A stretch of 25,583 nucleotides of DNA from Allocoprobacillus merdigallinarum (GTDB lineage Bacteria; Bacillota_I; Bacilli_A; Erysipelotrichales; Coprobacillaceae): positions 1 to 25,583 of the forward strand of contig DWZO01000088.1 of the NCBI GenBank assembly GCA_019117525.1. The letters run 5' to 3'. Shown one piece after another: positions 1 through 7,698 of this stretch. Every line of letters begins with the position of its first letter. Within the stretch, counting starts at the first letter, position 1. Both the position numbers and the translations under genes were made by a program. Under the pieces are notes generated by a model. It worked only from the letters and a program-made list of their open reading frames with translations, made no database searches and was not told where the DNA came from.

Positions 1-64
1 TTTCATAAACGTCATCATCATCTTCTTCAAAAAACCATTTTTTTACTTTTTCTCCGTATCCCAT
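1..64 (-). CDS. sepF: SepF cell-division protein, N-terminal fragment (cut by window edge)
   Basis: Only the first 21 codons are inside the window; the gene runs off the left edge. The peptide begins MGYGEKVKKWFFEEDDDD, a basic-aromatic start followed by an acidic run, which is how SepF proteins begin: a membrane-targeting amphipathic helix and then an acidic linker. In the family, SepF anchors FtsZ to the membrane and aligns the division septum. The start ATG has a strong AAGGAGG site about seven bases upstream. The identification rests mainly on position, because in Bacillus the order sigE-sigG-ylmC-ylmD-ylmE-sepF is conserved and here the gene follows sigG and ylmC. No SepF core domain is visible, so another small acidic protein cannot be excluded. 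Confidence 0.62.
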   Translation of the reverse strand, partial: MGYGEKVKKWFFEEDDDDVYE

Positions 65-92
65 GAGGTAACCTCCTTACAATCTTTATATA

Positions 93-98
93 ATTATA
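93..98 (-). promoter_or_regulatory. Candidate promoter -10 for sepF
   Basis: A perfect TATAAT reads on the minus strand about 30 bases before the sepF start codon. At 17-base spacing the -35 position (116-121) is only a T-run, so the -35 is weak. It would let sepF be transcribed separately from the sporulation genes upstream. Confidence 0.45.
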
Positions 99-158
99 CC
101 ATATAATGTGTATGAAAAAAAGAGGAAAATACGGGAAATATCACCTTCTTCATACCAT

Positions 159-401
159 TTATTGACATTCAACATGTACCAAAATAACATCTTCACCAAT
201 GGTAATAATATGTTGAATAGGTATAACCAAAGCTGGTGGTCCTTTAAAAAAACATATGAATTTAAATGCTGAAAAACGTTCAACAATTAAAGCCTGTATA
301 CATTGACAACAAGGATCAATTTCCAAATCAACAACATAACCAATCTTACAACCTGATGAGGCATCAATGACATCTTTACTTTGTAAAGTTAAAAAGCGCA
401 T
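159..401 (-). CDS. ylmC: YlmC/YmxH-type PRC-barrel small protein
   Basis: An 80-residue protein with the pattern of a single PRC-barrel domain: an N-terminal strand ending in SKDVIDASSG, then GYVVDLEID, then hydrophobic strands up to the C-terminus. The family is annotated as YlmC/YmxH sporulation proteins; its molecular function is not established. Length matches the family (about 80-85 residues). It starts 25 bases after the sigG stop codon, with GTGGTGA as ribosome site, so it is probably co-transcribed with sigG. Two adjacent cysteines (CCQC, residues 31-34) and C59-type positions are visible but I assign them no role. Identification is supported both by sequence pattern and by the conserved sigG-ylmC neighbourhood. 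Confidence 0.8.
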   Translation of the reverse strand: MRFLTLQSKDVIDASSGCKIGYVVDLEIDPCCQCIQALIVERFSAFKFICFFKGPPALVIPIQHIITIGEDVILVHVECQ

Positions 402-426
402 TTTATCACCACTTTAATATATGCTT

Positions 427-1209
427 TTATCCTATCATATATTTCTTTAAATGTGATAAAGCCTGTTTTTCAATACGAGAAACTTGTGCTTGAGAAATCA
501 TTAAATCTTTAGCAATTTCACTCTGTGTTAAACCTTGAAAATAACGTTCATGAATGATTTGCATTTCTTTTTGATCTAAATGATGCATGGCTTTTTGTAA
601 ATCTATTGTCTTTTGAATATCTTCCATATGACTATGGTTATCTGGTATCTGACTTTCTAAATCAATGGGTCCATTGCTATCATTTTGGACTTCCTGTGAT
701 AATGATGTCACGCTGTGAGTAGAAGATAATGCTTCAACTAACGTATATTCATCAACATTTAAACGTTGAGATAATTCTTTTATAGATGCTTCTCGATTAT
801 ATTTTTTCATATATTCTTCATTAACCAAAAGCGCTTTATAAGCAATATCTCGTAACGATCTTGGTATTCGCATAGGAGAATTTTCTCTTAAATAACGTTT
901 CATCTCACCTTGTATAAGAGGAACAGCATATGTTGAAAAACGAACTTCTAAATTCGTATTAAAATGATCTATGGCCTTCATTAAACCAATTACTCCAACT
1001 TGAAATAAATCATCTAAATTATTCACTCTTTGTTGGTATTTTTGAACAAGTGATAAAACAAGTTTTAAATTAGAGAGAACCAATTTTTCTTTTATACAGG
1101 AATCATGATTTTGATGATATGTTTTCAATAATTCTATTGTTTGTTGATGAGATAATTTTTCATAATTTTCAATATTTGTTCCATTCAGTTCTACTTTATA
1201 TTTTGACAT
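427..1209 (-). CDS. sigG: RNA polymerase sporulation sigma factor SigG
   Basis: A 260-residue sigma-70 family protein that directs late forespore transcription in endospore formers. The N-terminus MSKYKVELNG resembles the SigG signature of Bacillus (MSRNKVEICG). Region 2 carries NLKLVLSLVQKY, DDLFQVGVIGLMKAIDHF and RFSTYAVPLIQGEMKRYLR; region 4 has the helix-turn-helix LTQSEIAKDLMISQAQVSRIE near residues 228-248. PMRIPRSLRDIAYKAL, typical of the SigF/SigG group, is also present. Length equals that of B. subtilis SigG. It follows sigE by 43 bases, as in Bacillus, and has its own GAGGAG ribosome site. SigF is the nearest alternative, but the N-terminus and position after sigE favour SigG. Confidence 0.93.
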   Translation of the reverse strand: MSKYKVELNGTNIENYEKLSHQQTIELLKTYHQNHDSCIKEKLVLSNLKLVLSLVQKYQQRVNNLDDLFQVGVIGLMKAIDHFNTNLEVRFSTYAVPLIQGEMKRYLRENSPMRIPRSLRDIAYKALLVNEEYMKKYNREASIKELSQRLNVDEYTLVEALSSTHSVTSLSQEVQNDSNGPIDLESQIPDNHSHMEDIQKTIDLQKAMHHLDQKEMQIIHERYFQGLTQSEIAKDLMISQAQVSRIEKQALSHLKKYMIG

Positions 1210-1229
1210 GGATTCAACTCCTCATATCA

Positions 1230-1258
1230 GAGTTTCACCATTTTATTTGACATTATTC
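1230..1258 (-). promoter_or_regulatory. Candidate forespore (SigF/SigG-type) promoter for sigG
   Basis: On the minus strand GAATA (1254-1258) lies 14 bases before GGTGAAACTC (1230-1239). These fit the SigG-type -35 GHATR and nine of ten positions of the SigF/SigG -10 GGNNANANTR. It overlaps the sigE stop codon and would start transcription just before the sigG ribosome site, leaving a very short leader. In B. subtilis sigG also has a forespore promoter in this gap. Short degenerate motifs make this tentative. Confidence 0.35.
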
Positions 1259-1945
1259 ATCATCTTTCAATTTATTTCTTAATTTTCTAATAATTTTCTT
1301 TTCAAGTCTAGATATATATGATTGTGAAATACCTAATATTTCTGCCACATCCTTTTGTGTTAATTCCTCATGACCAATCAAACCATAACGCATCATAAGA
1401 ATCTGTTGTTCTCTTGGATTTAAATAATGTAAAGCATGATAAAATTTTTCTTTTTGATCATTATGTTCTATTTCATCTTGTACAATGTCTTTATCCGTAC
1501 CAATGATATCAGATAATAATAATTCATTACCATCATAGTCAACATTCAATGGTTCATCTAAAGAGATTTCTTGTCTGAGTTTATTATTTTTTCTTAAGAA
1601 CATTAAAATTTCATTTTCAATACAACGTGATGCATAAGTTGCTAATTTAATGTTTTTATCCATATTAAAAGTATTCACTGCTTTGACTAACCCAATCGTT
1701 CCAATACTAATTAAATCTTCTATGCTACCATTTTGCATAGAATCATATTTTTTAGCCACATAGACAACGAGCCTTAAATTATGTTCAATTAATAAATCCT
1801 TTGCTTTTTCATCACCATTTTGTAATTTCAATAAAGCTTCTTTTTCTTCTTTACCTTTTAATGGTGCTTTTAAAACATCATGTCTACCAATATAGAAAAG
1901 TGATTTTCTTTTTAATACCCATTCCTTCAATAATAATAAGATCAT
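1253..1945 (-). CDS. sigE: RNA polymerase sporulation sigma factor SigE precursor (pro-SigE)
   Basis: A 230-residue sigma factor for early mother-cell transcription, made as an inactive precursor that SpoIIGA cleaves at the septal membrane. The hydrophobic N-terminus MILLLLKEWVLKRK followed by FYIGRHDVLKAPL corresponds to the pro-sequence and cleavage region of B. subtilis SigE (YYIGGSEALPPPL). Core motifs NLRLVVYVAKKY, EDLISIGTIGLVKAVNTF, KLATYASRCIENEILMFLR and the C-terminal helix-turn-helix TQKDVAEILGISQSYISRLE are nearly identical to family members. I chose the ATG at 1945, not an in-frame codon at 1981, because it has GGGAGGG five bases upstream and overlaps the spoIIGA stop as ATGA, the usual coupling of these genes. 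Confidence 0.95.
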   Translation of the reverse strand: MILLLLKEWVLKRKSLFYIGRHDVLKAPLKGKEEKEALLKLQNGDEKAKDLLIEHNLRLVVYVAKKYDSMQNGSIEDLISIGTIGLVKAVNTFNMDKNIKLATYASRCIENEILMFLRKNNKLRQEISLDEPLNVDYDGNELLLSDIIGTDKDIVQDEIEHNDQKEKFYHALHYLNPREQQILMMRYGLIGHEELTQKDVAEILGISQSYISRLEKKIIRKLRNKLKDDE

Positions 1946-2661
1946 AATAACCCTCCCATTAACTGTTGATTTAAAATGCAATCATACTGATTCGATGATA
2001 TAATTCCAGCATAAACATCGTGTAATGTTTGATGATGAATTTTAATATCAGGCAATAAAATTAAATCAATTTTTTCCTGCTGACTCGCAGTTTCAATCCA
2101 AATATTATCAATAACAGTATAGTCACCGGCAAATCTTTGATTGATAAAAATAACTGGATAACCATGATATGTGACCTGATTACCATTATCAATAAAACCA
2201 TAACATTGGTGTCCTTGAAAACAGACTTTAACCATTTGCTGATGAATACGATGACGGCATAAATCTATATAGAAATAGCTAATCAAAATAACTAAAACTG
2301 CAATAATCATGATATATCGTATATGATAGCCTTCCATCAATAAAACACCTTGAAAAATAATAGACGATGGTAATAACCATTGAACAAATGATAATATCGA
2401 AAAGTATATAAAAAGATATACAGGATAATATATATAGACAGACCGTTTAAAATAAAAAAATGTCAATATAAAATCATATAAAAGAATAAACCCAGTAAAT
2501 AAATCAATAAACAAAAAAACAAATGAAATATTGTAAGTCAAAACATATAAACATAATCTTTTCTTAGTTATGCGTATATTTAACAAAAAAGATAATATTT
2601 CAAAACTCAGTAATATTAATAAAGCATTCATAAAATACGTAATTTCTATATAGACATTCAT
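1942..2661 (-). CDS. spoIIGA: SpoIIGA, membrane aspartic protease for pro-SigE (short form)
   Basis: A 239-residue protein immediately upstream of sigE with a four-base ATGA overlap. The N-terminal half holds about five hydrophobic segments (roughly residues 3-28, 37-60, 65-95, 100-110, 115-133), and the C-terminal part is soluble, as in SpoIIGA. The family uses one aspartate in a DTG/DSG-type motif and acts as a dimer; here the matching site reads GFIDNGNQV with Asp158, so the middle residue is Asn. The B. subtilis protein is about 309 residues, so this is some 70 shorter, with the loss in the C-terminal domain. An in-frame GTG at 2670 exists, but the ATG at 2661 is better placed after GAGGGTGG. 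Identity rests on topology, motif and position. Confidence 0.88.
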   Translation of the reverse strand: MNVYIEITYFMNALLILLSFEILSFLLNIRITKKRLCLYVLTYNISFVFLFIDLFTGFILLYDFILTFFYFKRSVYIYYPVYLFIYFSILSFVQWLLPSSIIFQGVLLMEGYHIRYIMIIAVLVILISYFYIDLCRHRIHQQMVKVCFQGHQCYGFIDNGNQVTYHGYPVIFINQRFAGDYTVIDNIWIETASQQEKIDLILLPDIKIHHQTLHDVYAGIISSNQYDCILNQQLMGGLL

Positions 2662-2678
2662 TTTTTCCACCCTCTTTC

Positions 2679-2711
2679 ATTATAGAGAAATGGAATTAAA
2701 AATGATGTCAA
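2679..2711 (-). promoter_or_regulatory. spoIIG-type promoter, perfect hexamers with 21-base spacer
   Basis: On the minus strand a perfect TTGACA (2706-2711) and a perfect TATAAT (2679-2684) lie 21 bases apart just ahead of spoIIGA. Ordinary SigA promoters have about 17. The B. subtilis spoIIG promoter is known for a roughly 22-base spacer and for needing Spo0A. TGTCAAA on the plus strand (2706-2712), one mismatch from the 0A box TGTCGAA, overlaps the -35. The predicted start would fall at or just before the ribosome site, so the leader would be very short. Confidence 0.6.
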
Positions 2712-2745
2712 AAAAAGATTGAAAGTACTCTCACTTTCAATCTTT
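2707..2745 (-). terminator. Intrinsic terminator of the PFOR gene
   Basis: A perfect 13-base inverted repeat (arms 2714-2726 and 2733-2745, six-base loop) is followed on the minus strand by an uninterrupted run of T. It starts nine bases after the PFOR stop codon. Its T-run merges into the -35 hexamer of the spoIIGA promoter. Confidence 0.88.
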
Positions 2746-2753
2746 CATTTTGA

Positions 2754-5700
2754 CTATTCACTTGCCATAACATCCAAACGATGACGACGTTTCATAGCGT
2801 CTTTTTCACATTTATCCATTAATCCTTCAGCATGTTCTGGATTGACTTTAGATAATTGTGCAAATCTGTTTTCACTTAATAAGAAATCTTTGAATTTTGT
2901 GAAATCAGGTTCTTTAGAATCTAACTGTAATGGATTCTTTCCTTGTTCTTCTAAACGAGGATCATATCTTAATAAGTTGAAGTATCCACATTCAACAGCA
3001 TGTTTTTGTTGTTGTTGATGATTTGCAAGACCACCTTTAATACCATGTTCCATACATGGAGAATAAGCAATAATTAATGATGGTCCATCATAAGCTTCAG
3101 CTTCTTTGAATGCTTTAATTGTTTGCATTGGATTAGCTCCCATAGCCACTTGTGCTACATAAACATGTCCATATGCCATAGCAATCTGTGCTAAATCTTT
3201 CTTGGCTACTGTTTTACCACCAGCAGTGAATTTAGCGATAGAACCAGCTTGTGAAGATTTTGAAGATTGTCCACCAGTATTTGAATAAACTTCTGTATCA
3301 AGAACTAAGATATTAACATTTTGATTATTAGCGATAACATGATCTAATCCACCATAACCGATGTCATAAGCCCATCCATCTCCACCAATAATCCATTGAG
3401 ATTTAGTGACAAGTTCACCTTTCATATCTAATAATTCTTTGATACCTTCACATTTTGAAGCTTCAACTAAAGATACTAATTGATCATAAAGTTTTCTTTC
3501 TTCAACTCTTTGACCTTTGACATTTGCATATTGTTCTAATACAGTTTGAAGTTCAGGTTCACATTCAGCTTTATTTGCTTCAATGATTTCTAAGATACGT
3601 TTAGCCATATAATTTTCAGCTAATTTCATACCAAATCCATATTCAGCATTATCTTCAAATAATGAGTTAGCCCATGCAGGTCCTTGTCCATTTTCATCAA
3701 TTGTACAAGGTGTTGATGGTGTAGAACCACTATAAATTGAACTACATCCAGTTGCATTTGCAATTCTCATATCAGCTCCAAATAATTGAGAAGCCAAACG
3801 ATAATAAGGTGTTTCACCACATCCACCACAAGCACCAGATACTTCAAAGTATGGACGCATAAATCCAACACCTTTAACTGTTGTTGTTGGATAACGATCA
3901 GCTTTATATGTCACTTTTGAATAAATATGATCAGCTAAAGAAGCATGTGGTAATTCTTCTTTTACTGGCACCATAGATAAAGCTTTCTTTCCAGCTTTAC
4001 CTGGACATTCAGTCACACATAATCCACAACCAACACAGTTATCTGGAGAAACTTGAATACGATAAACCAATCCATCTACATTTCTACCAATTGGTTTTAA
4101 AACATCATTTGAAATATCTTCTGGCATAGCTTTCATTTCATCTTCATCAATTAAGAAAGCACGAATTGTTGCATGAGGACATACCATAACACAGTTATTA
4201 CATTGGATACAGTTTTCTTTTTCCCAACGTGGTACATCAATAGCAATCGCACGTTTTTCTTTAATCGCAATACCAGATTTCATTGAACCATCTAATTTAT
4301 CCATAAATGCAGAAACAGGTAAATCATAACCATCTAAGGCATTGATTGGTGCAACGAAATTATCAAAGTAATCATCACCAGTTCTTGCTCTTGTAGCAGT
4401 CACTGTTAAATCAGACCAGCTTGCATCAACAGGAACTTCAACAATAGCATCTTTTCCTGCATCAATAGCTTTGTAGTTCATTTCTACAACAGCATCACCT
4501 TTTTTACCATATGTTTTCTTAGCCATTGCTTTCATATATTCAACAGCTTTATCAACTGGTAAAATTTGTGGGTTTAAAGCAAAGAATGCAGATTGAAGAA
4601 TTGTATTTGTATGTCTTCCCATACCAATTTCACTAGCAATCTTTGTTGCATTAATGATATAGAATTTAGCATTTTTATCAGCTAATTGTTTCTTTAATTT
4701 ATTTGGTAAATAATCAACAATTTCTTTTTGATCAAATTCTGTATTTAATAAGAATGTTCCACCATTCTTTAAGTTTTTCAACATATCATATTTCAATACA
4801 TAGTTATCTAATGAACATGAAATAAAATCAGCATTATTGACATAATATGTTGCACGAATTGGTGTATGACCAAATCTTAAGTTAGAGCGTGTAGCTCCAC
4901 CAGCTTTTTTACTATCATAAGCAAAGTAAGCCTGTGAATATAAATCGGTATGATCTCCAATAATTTTAATTGAAGATTTATTAGCAGATACTGTACCATC
5001 TGATCCTAAACCATAGAATAAGCATGAAGTATAATCAGCATTAACATGGAAATCAGGGTCTTCTTTTAATGATAAATGAGTTACATCATCATTAATACCA
5101 ATAGTGAAAGATGTAAATGGATCTTCATCTAATAAATGATCATATACAGCTTTGATTTGACCAGGTGTTGTATCTTTAGATCCCATACCATAACGTCCAC
5201 CAATAACTTTGATGTTTGTATCTTTTAATACAGAGCATACATCTAAGTATAATGGTTCTCCAGTTGCTCCCATTTCTTTTGTACGATCTAAAACAGCAAC
5301 TTTTTCAACAGTATTTGGTAAAACTTTTAATAGATATTTTGGTGAGAATGGACGATATAAATGAACTTTAATCAATCCAACACGTTCACCACGTTTATTC
5401 ATTTCATCAATTGTTTCTTTAATTGTTTCAGTTACAGAACCCATTGCAATGATCACACGTGATGCATCACTTGCTCCATAATATGTAAATGGCGCATATT
5501 CACGTCCAGTAATTTCTGAAATCTTTTTCATGTAATCAGCAACAATTTCAACAACAGCTTCATAATGTTTATTTTGTGCTTCTCTACCTTGGAAATAGAT
5601 ATCATCATTTTCAGCACCACCACGTTCAATTGGATTTGTATGTGGATTTAATGCATTTTCTTTAAATTTCTTTAATGCCTCTTTATCTAACAAGCTTTCT

Positions 5701-6272
5701 AAAACATCATAATCCATAACTTCTACTTTTTGAATTTCATGAGAAGTTCTAAATCCATCAAAGAAGTGAATAACAGGAACGCTTGCCTTAATTGCAGTTA
5801 AATGAGCAATTCCTCCTAAATCCATAACTTCTTGAACGCTATGAGAACAAATCATAGGCGCACCAACTTGACGACATGCATATATATCCTGATGATCACC
5901 AAAAATATTTAATGAACGTGTTGCTAAAGCTCTCGCAGCAACATGGAATACACCAGGCAATAATTCACCTTGAATTTTGTACAAGTTTGGTATCATCAAT
6001 AATAAACCTTGAGATGCCGTAAATGTAGTTGCTAACGCACCACCTTGCAATGCTCCATGTACAGCTCCAGCAGCTCCAGCTTCTGACTGCATTTCGATAA
6101 CATTAACTGCTGATCCAAAAATATTTTTCTTTCCTTGAGCAGCCCATGTTTCCGCATTTTCAGCCATTGGAGAAGATGGTGTAATTGGATAAATACTTGC
6201 AACTTCACTAAATGCATAAGCGACATGTGCAGCAGCAGTATTTCCATCCATTGATAAATACTTTTTAGACAT
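2754..6272 (-). CDS. nifJ: Pyruvate:ferredoxin (flavodoxin) oxidoreductase, single-chain
   Basis: A 1172-residue cytoplasmic enzyme that oxidises pyruvate to acetyl-CoA and CO2 and reduces ferredoxin or flavodoxin; all domains are fused, as in clostridial PFOR. The N-terminal pyrimidine-binding domain carries YPITPSSPMAE (residues 28-38). Two 4Fe-4S ferredoxin clusters are visible: C688, C691, C694, C698 and C746, C749, C752, C756. The TPP domain has the proximal-cluster cysteines C815, C818 and C843 (GACGGCGETPYYR, NATGCSS) and the cofactor motif GGDGWAYDIGYGG. The reading frame stays open 60 codons further upstream, but the ATG at 6272 has AGGAGG at ideal distance and begins the family sequence MSKKYLSMDGN. 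The gene is divergent from the phosphofructokinase gene, linking pyruvate oxidation to glycolysis. Full length with no missing cluster cysteine. Confidence 0.97.
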   Translation of the reverse strand: MSKKYLSMDGNTAAAHVAYAFSEVASIYPITPSSPMAENAETWAAQGKKNIFGSAVNVIEMQSEAGAAGAVHGALQGGALATTFTASQGLLLMIPNLYKIQGELLPGVFHVAARALATRSLNIFGDHQDIYACRQVGAPMICSHSVQEVMDLGGIAHLTAIKASVPVIHFFDGFRTSHEIQKVEVMDYDVLESLLDKEALKKFKENALNPHTNPIERGGAENDDIYFQGREAQNKHYEAVVEIVADYMKKISEITGREYAPFTYYGASDASRVIIAMGSVTETIKETIDEMNKRGERVGLIKVHLYRPFSPKYLLKVLPNTVEKVAVLDRTKEMGATGEPLYLDVCSVLKDTNIKVIGGRYGMGSKDTTPGQIKAVYDHLLDEDPFTSFTIGINDDVTHLSLKEDPDFHVNADYTSCLFYGLGSDGTVSANKSSIKIIGDHTDLYSQAYFAYDSKKAGGATRSNLRFGHTPIRATYYVNNADFISCSLDNYVLKYDMLKNLKNGGTFLLNTEFDQKEIVDYLPNKLKKQLADKNAKFYIINATKIASEIGMGRHTNTILQSAFFALNPQILPVDKAVEYMKAMAKKTYGKKGDAVVEMNYKAIDAGKDAIVEVPVDASWSDLTVTATRARTGDDYFDNFVAPINALDGYDLPVSAFMDKLDGSMKSGIAIKEKRAIAIDVPRWEKENCIQCNNCVMVCPHATIRAFLIDEDEMKAMPEDISNDVLKPIGRNVDGLVYRIQVSPDNCVGCGLCVTECPGKAGKKALSMVPVKEELPHASLADHIYSKVTYKADRYPTTTVKGVGFMRPYFEVSGACGGCGETPYYRLASQLFGADMRIANATGCSSIYSGSTPSTPCTIDENGQGPAWANSLFEDNAEYGFGMKLAENYMAKRILEIIEANKAECEPELQTVLEQYANVKGQRVEERKLYDQLVSLVEASKCEGIKELLDMKGELVTKSQWIIGGDGWAYDIGYGGLDHVIANNQNVNILVLDTEVYSNTGGQSSKSSQAGSIAKFTAGGKTVAKKDLAQIAMAYGHVYVAQVAMGANPMQTIKAFKEAEAYDGPSLIIAYSPCMEHGIKGGLANHQQQQKHAVECGYFNLLRYDPRLEEQGKNPLQLDSKEPDFTKFKDFLLSENRFAQLSKVNPEHAEGLMDKCEKDAMKRRHRLDVMASE

Positions 6273-6297
6273 AATTTTCTTTCCTCCTATATCATAT

Positions 6298-6326
6298 AGT
6301 ATACTCTTATCAATAAGAAATTTCCA
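6298..6326 (-). promoter_or_regulatory. Candidate PFOR promoter
   Basis: On the minus strand TGGAAA (6321-6326) and TATACT (6298-6303) are 17 bases apart, four and five matches of six to the SigA consensus. Transcription would begin about two bases before the AGGAGG ribosome site. Confidence 0.5.
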
Positions 6327-6400
6327 CATGAAAAATTTATTTTCATCATAAAGAATCGAAAATTTTAATATTTTTGATTTCTCAAAAAATACACTTTTTT

Positions 6401-6406
6401 TATAAT
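6401..6406 (+). promoter_or_regulatory. Candidate -10 of the phosphofructokinase gene
   Basis: A perfect TATAAT lies 45 bases before the start codon on the plus strand. The best -35-like hexamer, TTGATT at 6374-6379, is 21 bases away, so the -35 assignment is unsure. A perfect 0A-box heptamer (TGTCGAA, 6426-6432) sits between this -10 and the ribosome site. Confidence 0.4.
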
Positions 6407-6450
6407 ATAAAAAATGATAGAATAATGTCGAAAAATGAAAGGAGTTACTC

Positions 6451-7692
6451 ATGAAAAAAAGAAACTGTTTTATTGGTCAATCGGGAGGCCCAACCGTTGC
6501 GATTAATGCATCTTTGGCAGGAATTATTCATGAATGTATCAAAAGCCAAAAATTCGACCATGTTTATGGGATGGTCAATGGAATTATGGGATTGTTGGAA
6601 AGCCGCTATATGGATTTGGGAGAGTTATTTAATGATTCACAAGCTTTAGAACAATTAAAACATTCTCCTGCTATGTATCTTGGTTCGTGTCGTTATAAAC
6701 TACCCAATTATCAGGATGATCCTCAAACTTATGAAATATTATTCCATACTTTTGAACAATTACATATCACAGATTTTTATTATATTGGTGGTAATGATTC
6801 TATGGATACAGTTGCAAAACTATCAGCTTATGCCAAGTCTATTCATTCCCCTATTTGTTTTATTGGTATTCCTAAAACAATTGATAATGATTTAATGGGA
6901 ACTGACCATACTCCTGGTTTTGGTTCAGCTGCTAAATATGTTGCAACTTCTATGCTTGAAATTGCTTATGACAGTTCAATTTATAAATTAAATGCTGTTA
7001 CAATTGTTGAAATTATGGGGCGTAATGCTGGATGGTTAACTGCTGCCAGTGCACTAGCAAGAACGCAATGCAATGAAGCACCTGACCTTATCTATTTGCC
7101 TGAAGTTCCGTTTTCAACGCAAAAATTCTTAGATGATATTCGTAAAGTTTTTCGTCATAAAAAGAATATTATTATTGCTGTCAGTGAAGGAATTAAAAAT
7201 GAAAATGGAGAATATTTGGATGCTGATTCTAAATATACAAAACGCGATGCTTTTGGACATGTTTTGCATTCTGGAACTGGTAAAGTCCTAGAATCATTAG
7301 TTTATCAGGAATTCAAATGTAAAGTGCGTAGTATCGAATTAAATGTCCTACAAAGATGTGCTATGCATATTGCTTCAAAAGTTGATTTAGAAGAATCATT
7401 TCAAATTGGACAAGCGGCTGTTCAAACATCAATGGAAGGACACAGTGGTGTTATGATGACTTTCCAACGTGTTCAAAATCAGCCTTATCAAGTTGAGTAC
7501 ACCTATAAGGATGTTCTCAAAATTGCCAATTTAGAACAACGTATTCCTGTTGAATGGATCAATGATGAACATAATGATATCACTCAAGAACTTTATGACT
7601 ATTTAATTCCATTGATTCAAGGCGAAGTTGCGATTACATATGAAAATGGTATTCCATGTTATAGTGATATAACACATTTACGTTATAAATAA
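6451..7692 (+). CDS. pfp: Phosphofructokinase, pyrophosphate-dependent type
   Basis: A 413-residue phosphofructokinase-family protein that phosphorylates fructose 6-phosphate at C1, the committing step of glycolysis. Motifs in order: nucleotide/phosphate loop GQSGGPTVAINASLAG (residues 9-24), GGNDSMDT (113-120), PKTIDNDL (141-148) and EIMGRNAGWL (187-196). In ATP-dependent enzymes the second site reads GGDGS and the third PGTIDND; the bulky Asp in place of Gly and the Lys in PKTIDND are marks of PPi-using enzymes. The Asn in GGNDS replaces the usual Asp of GGDDS, a variant I believe is usual in this clostridial subgroup. A GGAG ribosome site precedes the ATG. PPi use is inferred from motifs; ATP use is the alternative. 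Confidence 0.9.
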   Translation: MKKRNCFIGQSGGPTVAINASLAGIIHECIKSQKFDHVYGMVNGIMGLLESRYMDLGELFNDSQALEQLKHSPAMYLGSCRYKLPNYQDDPQTYEILFHTFEQLHITDFYYIGGNDSMDTVAKLSAYAKSIHSPICFIGIPKTIDNDLMGTDHTPGFGSAAKYVATSMLEIAYDSSIYKLNAVTIVEIMGRNAGWLTAASALARTQCNEAPDLIYLPEVPFSTQKFLDDIRKVFRHKKNIIIAVSEGIKNENGEYLDADSKYTKRDAFGHVLHSGTGKVLESLVYQEFKCKVRSIELNVLQRCAMHIASKVDLEESFQIGQAAVQTSMEGHSGVMMTFQRVQNQPYQVEYTYKDVLKIANLEQRIPVEWINDEHNDITQELYDYLIPLIQGEVAITYENGIPCYSDITHLRYK

Positions 7693-7698
7693 AACATA

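Noticed and set aside
6273..6452. A 60-codon in-frame extension of PFOR reaching into the divergent gene
   Set aside because: The ATG at 6272 has a near-ideal AGGAGG site and begins the conserved family sequence; the extension is AT-rich, overlaps promoters and has no PFOR similarity.
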